A DNA stretch of 64,000 bases from Onthophagus taurus (lineage: Eukaryota; Arthropoda; Insecta; Coleoptera; Scarabaeidae). Both the position numbers and the translations under genes were made by a program. The notes under the pieces were generated by a model. It made no database searches. It saw nothing but the letters and a program-made list of their open reading frames with translations, and was not told the origin of the DNA. Below are positions 21,761-35,237 of the stretch, in pieces; the first letter of the stretch is position 1; each line of letters opens with the position of its first letter. The stretch spans positions 17,303,001 to 17,367,000 of the forward strand of contig NC_091972.1 in NCBI RefSeq assembly GCF_036711975.1. The letters are read 5' to 3'.

Positions 21761-22530
21761 TTGGTTAGTCTTTTTTAAAAATGAAAGAAATTTAAGGTGA
21801 ATCTATCTAAAACATAATAATGTTTGAATACTCTTATTTAGAGGTGATTTAATTTTAGTCTGCCAAAGGAAGAAAATTGCAAAAAGGAAATGTTTATAAA
21901 GAATTTTTTTATAATTGGATTAATATTGCAGAAAATTGTTTAAAAATGGAATTTTTGGACTAAGACTAAAAGTTAAGCACAAAAGTTTATACATATATAC
22001 CAACTAAATTCCCTGCAGGTAAACAATAAATCTTTTATTAATAAATATTATGTTATAAAAGTATATATTGGTCCAAAGTTAGAAAAATTCTTAAAAAAAA
22101 ATACAGCTCCAATGAGTAAGTGAATGCATGCAATCACTATTTTTATTTATATTGAACAAGGTTATCAATGAGTTGGATGGCTCCAAATGAGGAAAAATTG
22201 ATTAAAAAATTATCAAATCATATTTTGAATCCTTGATATGGTGCTTTTAATCTTAAATCGACTACAACTCCGTCAAAAACGGAAATTTGTTCCTTTAGAA
22301 ATTAAATCTAATTGATTTTTTCTACTACATGGAGCTTCTCATAGTAAAGAATAATGCGTTGGTGATTGAGATATTTTCATCCAAATTAGAGAGCTTTTTT
22401 GTGTTGATTATCTTTGTCTAAGAAGTGGTCAATTCCAACCAACTCAACTTCATTTCTAATATTCACTATACACAACGTCTAAATGTAATTAAATTAATTC
22501 CGTTATAACTGCTGCAACAAACTTATTATA

Positions 22531-23760
22531 CAGTCCGACATGGATAAGTGGGATCTCTGGGGAACAACTTTAAAAACCCACTTATAGAAGTGTCCCAGTA
22601 ATCCAAAATCGCAGTTATAAAAATCGCAATCCCACATACAGAGGTTTTTTATGGAATCAAAAATAAATAAAATTTTAATAAATTAAAAACATGGTGATGA
22701 ATTTGTTTCTAATCGGCCTTCAAAAAAAGATTGTAAAACATTCATAGCTTTTCGTGGTTTCGCTCTGGTTATTACAGGATTTTGTACTTCTGGTTCTTCA
22801 ACATCTTGTTCATTTTGATTCAAGTTTTTAGTCATCATTTTTATATCCGCAAATACTTAAACCAGTATCCACGTTTATGAAATCCCACGCAGTGATCTAA
22901 TCTTCGCATCTTTCAGTAATAGTCAGCCAATGTTCGCATTCTATCGGTGGTTATTCTTGATCTTCATGAAATTCAGCAATATCCATTTCTTCATCTAACC
23001 GGTTTTTTTGAAACAATTATTGCTAATTAATAAATCGTTTTCTCAGTTCTTGCAATAAATTTATTTCTTGTAAAATTTCTTCTTCCATACATTTGAGTAT
23101 GTGTTTCACAACAATTTGACGAAACTTTGGTGCTGTTTAATTTATCAATGTCCTTGTGAGTTGAGCAGTTATCAATAAAAACAATAATTTTTTGATGGCG
23201 CAGTTTCTTGGATCTTAATATTTTGAAAACACTTTGGGTTCTTTGATTATCCAATCAAAAGTAATGGTAGTTTTTCTGTCTCGTGCATATTGGCTCATGA
23301 CAATAATGTTACTCGTTCTTTGCTGTGTTTTCCACCATGACAATCGTAGTTTTTGAAACAAATAGTTTTGTCAAGAAAACATTTAAAAAATAATCCAGTC
23401 TCGTCCGCATTAAAAATGTTTTTCGGCTCATATTCCCTTCGAATTTCAGGTAAATCATTAATCCAAGCATTACAAACCGTGTTATCAACACATTTGCTCT
23501 AACCACAGATTTTTTTGAATGTTAAATCATTTCTCTTTTTATAACCTTCTTTCCAACGATTACTGGCAACAAAACCTTGAAGATTTAATTTCTTTTCAAA
23601 ATGTAAGGCCTTTTCTTTTAAATTGTTTCAATTTATAGATACATTTTGTGAGTAATCTTCCAAAATTGGAAACTCTTCTTGTGGCAGCCTTTTAAGTTTT
23701 CCGCGTCCTTTGGATGATTCATCTAAAGTACTTTTGAAATATTGCAACGTCTTCTATTTT
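22531..23760 (-). pseudogene. pogo/Tigger-like (CENP-B type) transposase, decayed
   Basis: The minus strand shows the order of a pogo-family DDE enzyme: LDESSKGRGKLKRLP, LKEKALHFEKKLNLQGFVAS, NRWKEGYKKRNDLTFKK, then the catalytic EPKNIFNADETGLFFKC with DETG, CHGGKHSKERVTLL, and KIIVFIDNCSTHKDIDKL carrying the second catalytic region. Stops occur before CVDN, within the LLS segment and after FIDNCS, with a frameshift after KVSS, so the copy is inactive. CAGTCCGACATGGATAAGTG at 22531 looks like the terminal repeat at the 3' end; the other end was not found and appears lost against the piggyBac remnant. Confidence 0.85.
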
Positions 23761-23864
23761 GTTTCAAAATTATTTATTATTATGACCGGCCCAGAAAAAT
23801 ATTATCATATAGTAACGATATAAGCCTAAATAAACATAAAAAAACAGTTAACATTCTAACAACA

Positions 23865-24730
23865 ACTTACAATGTAAAAAAACTGCACCCGGTTCTTTTT
23901 GACATGTTTATACTTTCCATACAAATGGGAATCTTACATGTAATACAAAATGGGATGTCTTTCTTCTTTTACTCGCAGGGCACTTTCTGTATGCTTTTCT
24001 GACTTCAAAATTTTCTTCTTCGCCAGTATTATAGTCTTCTTTTATTTGCAATACTCCCTAACTTACTTTACTAACGTATGATGCGAAGATTCTGTAATCT
24101 GCGTTCCATTTCAGGTTTAACCTATTACATTGCTAATTGTATAACGAAAATATATCTGGACAGATTCGGATTTTCTCTATATGATTCTTGAAGTAAATAA
24201 GAACTTAAAGAAGAAATGTCCACCATATAAATACTACATTTTTCATGTTTCATTTTTATATTTCAATCTTATTCTGTAACCATGCTCATTGAAGAGAGTA
24301 TTTCATACATTTTCTGATTCTTCTTTTCTAACAGCACCGTTTTTCAATCGTATCGTTAGACATTTTATGGCAATACTATGATGCAAGGTGCGCGTGTTTT
24401 TACTGCACGGAGGTACTTTAGACCATTCTAGACATATTTACCATAGAAAAAAATTGTGTTAGGAGAAGACTCTGGTGCCTCAATCTGTAATTCTTCATCT
24501 TCCGTTGTATTAGGCTCTACATTTTCATCTGCTTCTACTTCAGACTCGATGTGATGATCGCTTGGAACAAAATCATTATCTGAATCTACGTCGCTTTCGC
24601 TGGAACTAAGCTCTTCTAACCATTTCACCAATATTTCTTCGTAGTCTTTATCTCCATACTTTACCCTCTTTGAGGACCCAGGAACTTGGTTCTTATTTAT
24701 TGCTTCAAGCTAGACAACACATTGAAATCA
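23865..24730 (-). pseudogene. Internally deleted piggyBac remnant
   Basis: The N-terminal end (24428-24720) reads SSKRV..YGDKDYEEI, VKWLEELSSSESDVDSDNDF and further acidic sequence, typical of piggyBac proteins. The C-terminal end (23870-24010) reads KCPASKRRKTS and, after a frame change, FCITCKIPICMESI, matching the Cys-rich tail. The catalytic core that should lie between them is absent. The element was therefore a deletion derivative or later lost its centre. Confidence 0.7.
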
Positions 24731-25160
24731 ATTAATAAACAATTGTAAGCATATCTCCAGCTCTTTCACTAATCACACTTGAAGTTGCAATTTTTTTTAT
24801 TTGGTAGTCCATCTATCTCGGGGGTATTGAGGTTCGTTCGACCACCTCCTAGGAATTGATGGACCTTTGGTATACATTACTTAATCAGGATGTAACACAA
24901 AAAATACAGGTTATCACAGGTATATACATTGTTTATTTCAAAAAATAAAGATATAAACTGCTTGAAAAGTGATTAATATAGAGTAGTTGTAAAAGATTTT
25001 CTCCAGTCATCTTCTTTCCACAGCAAAATTTCGCTTCCCACGCTAATAACATTTATTTTTGAATCTTGTGTCATAAAAATTATCGTTTGCAAATTGTATT
25101 AATATCTATATCTTTAGATTCTGAGGATGACGTAAGTTCATTCTTCTTTTGCGTTCTCTT
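24731..25160. other. Intergenic, no gene recognised
   Basis: Contains an imperfect inverted repeat (GTCCATCTAT...GATGGAC at about 24806-24866) and nothing that reads as a gene. Confidence 0.4.
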
Positions 25161-25164
25161 CCTA

Positions 25165-26495
25165 CTCTATACAGTCTAAGCTGTTTAGATGCACCACATA
25201 AGGTGAAATGATTCGGCAACGTTAAAGTCTTAATACAATGCTTTGGGCGTAATGATTAAGTATTATGTTTCGAAATCATCAAAAAGACTAAGAATCAATA
25301 AACCAAAAGCTATAACAGATAGCAGTTAAGAGCATGTATATCATCAATTAAAATATTGCAATAAACACGTAGTTAGTCGTTGACAAGCGTGTCCTAACCA
25401 GAAACTTTGTAAATTTCGAATTTTCAGTATCCACGGTTGAATGTTAATGGGAAGTATTAAAACAATGTATTCTAATTTCATGATAAATCAAACCCATCTA
25501 TATAACGTCAAAATTTTATTAAACCAAATCCGCTATCATTGCTGCAACAAACTTATTGTTACTTACTAATTACAAACTTGACTTACTGCTTGAAAACATT
25601 CATTGAGTGAAAAATCGATGTTTGTACCTGTCATTATTATTGATGTATGCATTGTGGTACTTTAGAAACATCGCGTCAAAGCTATTCATTCTTATAATAA
25701 CTGTTATTAAGACATTTTATGTTCTTATACCAAAATTTGTATTTTTATCAAAACAGAATCTATATAATGCTTTGCTTACTTTTAAATCTAATTGATACAT
25801 TAAATTTGCTTATATTTACATTTATGTACCATAAAATTTGCATGGAACCACCTAAAAATAAATTGATTGCCTTATTTTATCATTCAAAAGAATCCAATGA
25901 ATACCCAACTATAAAACAACAACTATAAATCTTTAAAGAAAACGTTGGTGAAATTAAAATGGGAAAAACAATTTTAATTGTAACATATTAACACTTGATG
26001 CAAATGTTGGCCAAGATATGATCGTATTCCGAAGAAAATAAACAAACGAGATTTTTTTAATAACTCCTAATTATCTCGAAATTTCTCTCAATGAGTTCAA
26101 AATTCTTCCATCTTCAATTTTATTTAATATACTAAATAAACATCGTACCTACTTAGTTTAAGCCCCTTTCATCTTTATTACAAACGACCATTTCATGAGA
26201 ATGTAAATTTTGCTCACCAAAAACATACTATAAGTTGCATAAAGTGTTTGGTGTAACTTTTTGGGTTTGCGTATGGCAAGAAATCTTTCAAATAATACTG
26301 TCTAAACTGTTTAGATGCATCACATTACGCGGAATCGGCAACGTTAAAGTCTTAATTGACTCTATGTTGCCTTTTGTTTAGTCTTAACCAGAAACTTGGT
26401 AAATTTCGAATTTTCAGTATCCACGGTTGAATGATAATGGAAAGTAATAAAACAATGTATTGTAATTTCATGATAAATCAAACCCATATTTCTTA
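25165..26495 (+). repeat. Direct repeat pair (25165-25500 and 26299-26495)
   Basis: Both copies contain GTTTAGATGCA(C/T)CACAT, CGGCAACGTTAAAGTCTTAA, AATTTCGAATTTTCAGTATC, CACGGTTGAATG and TTTCATGATAAATCAAACCC in the same order and orientation; the second copy is shorter. The CTGCAACAAACTTATT sequence after the first copy also appears at about 22512, left of the pogo element. No coding sequence lies between them. Confidence 0.75.
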
Positions 26496-26580
26496 TATAT
26501 CCGATAACATGAATGTTTACTCCTCTACAGCTGGCACAAAACTTTCTACTTGATATTATGGTCTTTTTGATTTATTATCT

Positions 26581-26845
26581 TCAGTGTTTGCTCTTTTCAG
26601 CTGATTGCGAATATCTTTTAATGGAAATCATCATCCCATTTAATTTCCAACAATCCTTACAAGCAACGTTTTGATGATATCCTAGGAATTTGAGTTTTAA
26701 TTCATTTAAAGTTATTTTCGGATTTTCTTCAACATAACACATGATATTCAGCTGTAATTTTTTTTCGTCTTTTTCCACCACGTAGGTTTTTAATGTCTTG
26801 TTGATTTACCCAGCGAATGTATTTGTTGGCGTTTTTCAAACTTCA
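26581..26845 (-). pseudogene. Tc1-like transposase N-terminal helix-turn-helix scrap
   Basis: Minus-strand frames give an RGGKRR basic link and then CYVEENPKITLNELKLKF and GYHQNVACKDCWKLNG, ending ISIKRYSQ. This looks like the second helix-turn-helix of a Tc1/mariner-type transposase. No catalytic domain follows. Weak evidence because only about 90 residues are seen. Confidence 0.4.
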
Positions 26846-28700
26846 TTATTCTCATTTTGAAATTTGAAGATAGAAAAGTGTAGTTTATGAATATGTTGTT
26901 ATATTTATTGAAACAGTTAATTAAACATTCCCAAATATCTTGTATTATTGTTCAACAAACCAAAAAGATCGTAAGACATCTCTAAAAATGTTTCCTTAAA
27001 GTGTTCTCCATCTATAAATTTTGTTTCCTATTGTTAACAATGCAGTATGAAGTTGAAAAAGCTTGACTTGTCAGTTTCATTATATGCAAAAGCCTGAGAC
27101 TTCTCATTCTCCAATAGCTTTTAAGAGCTTGCCACTTTATTTTTATATAAGCTACAACACAAGCTTATGCAAATATCACATTTTGGGCATTTCTTAAGTT
27201 GTTGTTCCTAAATGTAATAAATTTTTGTGCTTAACGCTAAATAGTACCTCAAAAATAAATTTTAATTTCTATTTTCACCATTTTTAAACCACCTCTTTAT
27301 CTTGGTATTTGATTAACAATATTAAATAATTTTTATTACAAAATTAACTATCAACAAAAAAATTTTTTCATGACACTAATTTTTTTTTTAATTCGAACAT
27401 TATAAATATATCGATTATTTTCATAATAAAGGAGTCGTCCGTTTTTTCGAATTAAAAAAGGAAAAAGAAGAATTTATTTCTTTTTTTCTTTAAGTGGTGT
27501 ACAGATCTTTCTTTTAAATGTTGGTGTAGATATTAACAATAAAATTATATTATATAAATGAGTATAGTGACCAATAGCAGCGCACGCGAACATAAAGAAA
27601 AACTATAAAAAAAATAAATGTTACATATATATATTATATATTTTGGTCGGTTGACTCTTTGGTAGGGTAATAATAATAAAAGAAAAGGAAATTAAAGAAG
27701 AAAAAAACGAAAACGTCTAAAAATAAAAACGAACAGAAAAGTGTTGACTATTTAAATAATCTGTACTTGTATAATTGTGAAGACTGAAATGAAACTATTT
27801 TTATTTTTTTCTTAGTTTTTATTGTGTTATAATGCGATTATTAAGACAGAGGATAAGAAGATGAACGAAAATAAAAAATCCCGAAAATGAAATAATTAGA
27901 AGAAAACGAAAGAAGAAAAGAATAAGAATCATTCTTTTTTAGTGTAAGGCTAAAGCGGTATTTTTACACTGACAGTTTGCATGTACTTTATTATGAGGTG
28001 TTTATCATCAAAACTAATTGCCATATTTATAGTATTTTTTTGTATATATTTATGTATGTGTTATTGGTAGAGATAAAAATAGTTACATAAAAAAATGTAT
28101 AATATACATAAATGTGATAGGCACAACTAATTACAATAAGCGCCGTCATTTTACACGCACAGATTGGGGAAATTAACTAACGTTTCCTAATGAACCTAAT
28201 ATTGTTTGAATTATTTCAAAACTTTTCCCATTATTACTATTACTCCTGTTCCAGTATTTGTTTCCTTATATCTTCTGGAAGTAATTTAATTAGTTTTCTC
28301 CAACTCATTTCCGATGATGTATGTTATTATACCACAATGGTAGTGAGTTAATTACATAATTTTCCGATTTTTAGATATAATTGGAAAATGACTGCGCTTA
28401 TTGTAAATTGTTTGTTTTCGCTGATGCATGTGGACCATGAAAAAATAATACTTAATTCTCGTTAAAAATAATATCCTGGATTTATCACACTATAATAAGT
28501 TACCTCATTCGTATGTTAATGATGTTTTGGAACTCTAATATTACAAATTTCACTTTGTTTTTGTGTGGCATCATTAATATTTCCATGAAGTTGGTTGCAT
28601 ATATATTTCATAAATAACTATGTCCTTATCTAGAGAGTATTGTTATGTCTCATTAGGGCACAATAAGCTCAATAATCAAAGTCATTTTTTTATCTATAAA
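26846..28700. other. AT-rich stretch without coding signal
   Basis: Long A and T tracts, no splice-consistent frames. Several TGTATATA-type words (Pumilio-like) and AATAAA words occur between about 27500 and 28150, so parts could be untranslated transcript sequence. This is speculative. Confidence 0.35.
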
Positions 28701-31700
28701 TCGTCTACAAGGGATTAAAAAAATAGAAACATACTCCAAGTTTTTCTAAAACTTAACTTCATCAAAATTCTCAGAATGGCAAAATTAGGACTGTTTAGTT
28801 TCTCTGTTGGAAATAAGCCAAAGTCGCTTATGGGCGATTCACTCCAATTAATCGTATGAACCCAAAATCTGCTCAATACATTACAACGCCTCAGCCGCAA
28901 GCAACCTCGTCTTAATCCGAAAGTGATTTTAGTGAGTTTAGCCGAAGTCGCTGGCGATCGAAGCTCTACAACTAACATAATATGTACCTAAAAATTTGTC
29001 AAAACATTGCAATACTTCGACCACAAGCGACTTTGGCTAAACCTAAAATAGAAAAATCAGATTTCTTTTTTATTAAGCTGAGGTTGCTTGCGGCCTAGAT
29101 TGTACAATTAATACAATTTGAACTCAAAACTGGTCAACATTTTATAACGCCTTAACCGCAGAACTTTGCCAACTTTGTACGGATTAAGCCGAGGTCGCTT
29201 GCGGCCGAGGCGCTACAATTTAATATGATATAAACCCAAAGTTTGTCAAAATATTGCTTAAGCCAAGGCTCTATAATTAATCTTATAAATCCAAAACGGT
29301 AACTCGTTTTATAAAAAATATGTTGTGAACTTGCAGATATTTGGAAGAAAGTTGTTATCAATTGATTAAAAATTTATCTTTTCAATGCCGAATGTATTCT
29401 TCTTCTTTGCTCATTAACACTTTATGTGGGCTCAGTTCTCCTAATATTTCTGCACTACGACATTCTGCCCTGGGTTGTCGCTTCAAATAAATTATGTTCA
29501 TTTAGCGAGTTGATCATGCTAGTCCACCAGATACACCTTCTTTCTCTTTTGTGAGGCTTTTCTTACAACATGATGTTCGTTCACCTTGAAGCTGCCAGTA
29601 AAATATTTGTTCCGGAGCCTTTTCACTCCTATTGTAAAATGATTCAACAGGGCATGAATTAACCGTAAAATAAGTTTGATTTTGAAACAAAAACTGCCAA
29701 CTTTCATTTTATCTCTTTAATCATTAGCATTTTGTAAATTAGTTTCATGTGTAGCTTCCAAAGTCTCTCTTATTGGGAAACAAAAATTGAGTCTCAAATA
29801 TTAAATAAAGACTTTATATGAACAGGCAGAAAATTGATGCAAAGCTTTTGCTATTAGTTGACATCAATTGAATAAACGCATGGATTAAGTTTTTGACTCG
29901 TACTTCCAAATATTTTCTCCGTCAAAATCTCGAATTTTCCATCTTCAGGTTTGTTTGTTTCATCATCTACTTTTTTTTTCTGCAATCAAAGGTTGTGCAA
30001 ATTCTCCTTCAGATTTTGCTACCTACAGTGTTAAAAAAAAATAATAGAAAAGTTTCTAAATATTATTCTGTTAGCTAGACAAAAATTGGAATTTGTTGAT
30101 GTCAGATTTGGCTTTCCATAATTCTTAATTGGGAGCTCATGAGAGATAAAATTTCTGATTTGTGCAAATCGACATAAATGCCCAAGTTCAAAATTAATCA
30201 AATTGCTGTGGCTTTGCGATCTTAACGTGTGCCAGCTAGATAATTGTTCCAAACAGCTTTTACAGTTCGGAATCTTCTTACTGACCAATTTACATAGCAA
30301 GTTTTTTTCATCAGCAATTTTCAACATTGCTTAAGCCAAGGCTCTGTAATTAATATCGTATGAATCCAAAACGGTTACTCGTTTTATTAATGAAAAAATA
30401 TTTTGTGAACTAGCAGATTTGTGAAAAAAAATTGTTATTGATTGATTCCCCAGATCTAGACTAGTGAAAGAGAGTGTCTTTCACTTTTGTGAAGCTTAAC
30501 GTTTTTCTTACAACATGATGTTCGTCTCTGCGCATAACGTATTTTTCAATCACATGGACCAACTTGAATTTGCCGGGAAAATATTTGTTCCGGATATGTC
30601 TAATCTTGTCACTCTTGTTGTTAAATGATTTAATAGGGCATGAATTAACCATAAAATAAGTTTAATTCTTTAATTTTATCCACAAAAATATCCTCAAACT
30701 TTCATATTATAGATTTCATTTTATCCTTTTAATCTTTAGCATTTTGTAATCGAAAATTCAGGGTCAAATTTTAAATATAGTTAGTCTTTATATGAACAAC
30801 TAGAAAATTGTTTTTGACTCGTACTTCCACATATTTTCTCCGTCAAAATCTCGAATTTTCCATTTTTGGGTTTTTTTGTTTCATCATCTACTTATACAAA
30901 TTCTCCTTTAGGTTTTGCTACTAAGAACTTGTTACTTACAGTGTTAAAAAAAATAACAGAAAGGTTTCTGGATATTTTGTACATTTCATCCAACACGCCT
31001 TGTCGCATTCTGTTAACTTAGACAAAAATTGGAATTTGTTGATTCCTTCTGACTTCTTTTTTTCCAGATTCGGCTTTCCAGAACTCTTAATGGAGAACTC
31101 ATGAGAGATAAAATGTACAAGATAAAATTCCTGGCTTGTGCAGATCAAGAATGTGATTCAAACGTAATCCAAATCAAAACGTTTTATGCAGAACGGCTTT
31201 CGCATCTTGTCGATCAAGCTCAGTCAAATCTAAGTATACTAGAAGGGTGGAAACGTCATTTACATTCTTTCTTGATGCATCATCACGCAAGTTTTATACA
31301 CATTTGTCTTAAATATATGCAGTATTCTCCAACCCCTTCCGTCTTCATAATGCAATTTGTAAACTCAAGCGTATTTATGTGACTTTACTTACAGCGTATT
31401 TAATTGTCAATTTGTTTTAGCCCTATTTTCTTCATTCTGCAGATTTTTTTTAGATTAAGCCGAGGCTCTCCAGCTAACATCATATGAAGTTGGTCAACAC
31501 ATTGCAATACCTCGACCACATGCGACTTTGGCTAAACCTAAAATGGAGAAAGTAGATTTTCTTTGTATTAAACTAAGGTTGCTTGCGGCCGAGGTTGTAC
31601 AATTAATACCATTTGAACTCAAAACTGGGCAACATTTTATAACACCTCAACCGCAAAGAAACCACAGTTAATTTCAGAATGGAGACAACTTAGTATCATA

Positions 31701-32810
31701 TGAACCCAAAATTGGTCAAAATATTGCTTAAGCCAAGGCTCTATAATTAATATCCTATGAATCCAAGACGGTAACTCGTTTTATTATTGAAAAAATATTT
31801 TGTGAACTTGCAGATTTGTGGAAAAATATTGTCATCAATTGATTTGTTTTCAATGCCGAATTTATTCGTCTTCTTTGCTCATCAACACTTTATGTGAGCT
31901 CGGTTCTCCTAATATTTCTGCACCACGACAATCTGCCCTGGTTCGGTTCAGATAAATTATCATGCTAATCCACCAGATCTAACGATTTAGATCCACCAGA
32001 TCTAGACTAGTGAAAGAGAGTGTTTTTCACTTTTGTGAAGCTTAACGCTTTTCTTATAACATGATGTTCGTTTCTGCGCATAACGTATTTTTCAATCACA
32101 TGGGCCACCTTGAATCTGACGGGAAAATATTTGTTCTGGATAATGTCTAGTCTTGACACTCCTGTTGTTAATAATAGGGCATGAATTAACCGTAAAATAA
32201 ATTTGTTGACTTCTTTTTTGCCTGATTCTGCTTTCCAGAACTCTTATTTATACCTTAATTGAGAACTCATGAGAGATAAAATATACAAGATAAAACTGCT
32301 AGTTTGTGCATATCGACATAAATGCTCAAGTTCTTGTAGGAAAGATGCAAATTCTCTAGGTAATTGTTCCAAACAACTTTTACAGTTCGGAATCTCCTTA
32401 CAGACCAGTTTACATAGCAAGTTCTTTTTCCAACCCCATCCAATACTTTGTATTTTGGTGATAGTAATCGTAGAGTTGTTAATTAATTTGGAACAGGATT
32501 TATTTTGTTGAAAGTTTGTCATGTAAACAATCCAAGAGAAAAAAGTGTTATCACGTTTGAATGTGATTCAAAACGTTTTATGCAGAAAAACGGCTTTTGC
32601 ATCTTTTACTCTTGTTAATCAAGCTCACTCAAATTTAAGCCTCCGCATCAAAATACAACGAAATGTGTAGTAGATGAGTGGAAAAGTTATTCAACTAACA
32701 TCATATGAACCCAAAATTGGTCAACACATTGCAATCAAGCAAAACCTGAATTGGGGAAAAGAGATTTTTTTTGATTAAGCTCTCAGCTTTTCTTTACCTT
32801 TATTAAGATT
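28700..32810 (+). repeat. Segmentally duplicated repeat block
   Basis: Several modules recur in the same orientation. AACGGTAACTCGTTTTAT with its TTTTGTGAACT(T/A)GCAGAT follow-on occurs near 29296, 30369 and 31770. GCGACTTTGGCTAAACCTAA with GGTTGCTTGCGGCC occurs near 29018 and 31507. GTGAAAGAGAGTG with ACAACATGATGTTCG occurs near 30463 and 32010, and CAAAATCTCGAATTTTCCAT near 29925 and 30843. Modules appear in different combinations, as if by unequal exchange. Open frames in the block differ between copies and are not conserved, so no gene is called. Confidence 0.75.
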
Positions 32811-35235
32811 CAGTGTTTATCAATTAAAGATCAATTAAAGTTGCCAGATCTTCCGTTTTAGATTGAAATATTGAAATGCACCAAAATTTCATTAATGTAC
32901 TAATGCAGAGCCAAGAAAATCCAGGAATATAATTACTTACTTTGTTAAAATGTGTAAAAAGAATAATATTTTTTTAATCAAATTTTAGAATACAAACTTA
33001 TTATATTTCTTCATGGCTCTAAATGTTTTTTTTAATGATTTTAATCACTTCCGGTTGTACGGGAGATTACAAACTTTTACTTAATTATTATTTATTTTTT
33101 AATTACTCCTATTATAAATGTTTTTAAGAAAAATATCTCAACACATAACACATACATATTATATTTTTATTCTTTTCTATAATTTTTTTATTTCAGTTTT
33201 GTTTTAAATAGTAAAACAATTTAAATAATGTAATTATTGCAAAATAAATACGACATAGACAATAAACAGTTACAATTTTTCGTAACTAGTAGCAAAATAT
33301 TATAATCTAATGATGAAGTGTGCTACAAAATATATTATTATTTTTATGGTTTACGAGAGTTTCCTAAATTTAATATCAACGATTAACAAAGAATTTAGGA
33401 CTCTTTTAATCAGAATGTTTATTTTTGATCATCAAAAATTTAAATCAAATTCATTTTTTTGTTAATTTACCAGCATTTAACTGCCACAATTTTATATAAG
33501 GAAATCTTTTGCTCTCTCTTTTCTTCTATATTCTTAATTTTTCTTATTAATAACTTGAATCTTGTAGTAAAATCTTATAAAGTGCCATCGACAAATTCGG
33601 CCTTATCGAATAAATTTTAAATAAATCCAACTTAAATGAATCAAATTTGAGCCTAAAACGAAATCGAATGTAATTATAATAATTTATATCAACGAATTTT
33701 ATTTTATACACTTGTGATTATTATTTTTTTTTTATATTTAATGAAGTCATAGATTTATTGTAATGAAATAACATTGAAGATGTCGTTCTAATTAAATTTA
33801 AATGAATCAAAATCGATAAATTTGTGAACTTCACGTTTTAATTTTAATTTATGTGATTCGTAAATACTTTTTGCGATACACTCCGTATAAAAAAGCAGTA
33901 TTCGAAAGAAACGAAGATGTTATTCTGTGATTTTTGAAAATTATTTACCTCTTTATGTACTTATTTTCGCAGCTAAAAAAACAACTCCGATTATAAATCG
34001 AAAATTAAACGTTTTCAGCCTATTTATTATTGATATTATAATTGTTCCTATTCCGCACTCGTTTTTTATATTCAAATAATTATTATTTATGTGCTGCTCT
34101 TTTCTTGCCCATTATTTTTATTTTTAAAATAATCTTTAATTATTATTAAAATAGTCATCAGTATTCTTTTCGTACTACAAACTGTCATTGAAGTTTTCTA
34201 AATGTATACACCTCGGACTCTTATTATATTTATTATTAATAAACTAAAGAAAATTAAAAAAAAGGAAAAGTAAAAGACAGGTTATAAGAAATTAAAAATC
34301 GGAAATAAATGATTGTATATATTTGAAATTTCCTGTAAAAATACCGAACGAAAAATGTTCGATACATGTGTAGAAATGTAGTTTTACTACAATATAATCT
34401 ATATTAGGTATGAAACGGACCCATAGTGATATAAATTCGCTCTTTGTTTATTATATTTTTTTGTGTATGGTTAATTTTCGTGCATGATAAAACTATTTAA
34501 TAAAAAAATCAATGTCAAAAAATTGTATATTTTACAAAAGCAGTGTTTTCCTTAAACGAAAAATCATAAAGAAATATTTTTCAAAAAAAAAAAACGCCTA
34601 CACGAATAAATATTAATAAATAATTTAAAATAATTAAAAAGAAAAAATTTTTAATTAACTTATGAATCTCAAATTATTAAATAAGAGAACAAATCATTCT
34701 CTTTATGTTTTTGGAAGAAGAAGACGATGAATTAAACGCAATTTATTTATTTATACCTACGTTAAGACGTTCGTTTTCTAGCTTTTATTATTGTATTATT
34801 TTTTTTATACGTCGTGTTCCGATTATTTTTTTTTGTTGCCAACTCCCCTCCCTCCCCCGGAAGCTAAAAGAGCCTGGAACAAAAATAAAAAAATACCGCG
34901 CTCTATTTTTCCTTTTCGGTAACGTCATCTACGAAATGAAACTCTATATTTTAGTAGATGAAGATACACTGTATATGTATTACAATTGTAAATGCACTCT
35001 ATATACATACAAACATTATATAAATACATAAATGCCATTTTAGGTTTGTTTTCTTTATTCATAATAACCTGTCCTGTTAATGATTTGTTGTAGATGCGCG
35101 GTAATCAAGACTGGATTGATATTTTGTGGTGGCAGAAATGTTTATTTTATAAATAATTAAATTTACATAGATGCCATTAAATCTATGCGATGTAACAGGA
35201 GAGGATGAATTAAGAGATCAAAAGAAGTTGCTGTA
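32811..35235. other. AT-rich stretch without coding signal
   Basis: No protein family, tRNA or transposon end was recognised. AATAAA and TGTATATA words are frequent around 34300-34520, consistent with but not proof of 3' UTR or noncoding RNA sequence. Confidence 0.35.
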
Positions 35236-35237
35236 TT

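Noticed and set aside
24800-24870. Possible tRNA-like stem-loop
   Set aside because: The inverted repeat lacks T-arm and anticodon-arm geometry and the internal promoter boxes of a tRNA.
28715-32522. Several open frames of 60-98 codons in the repeat block
   Set aside because: They are not conserved between duplicated modules and contain no family motif.
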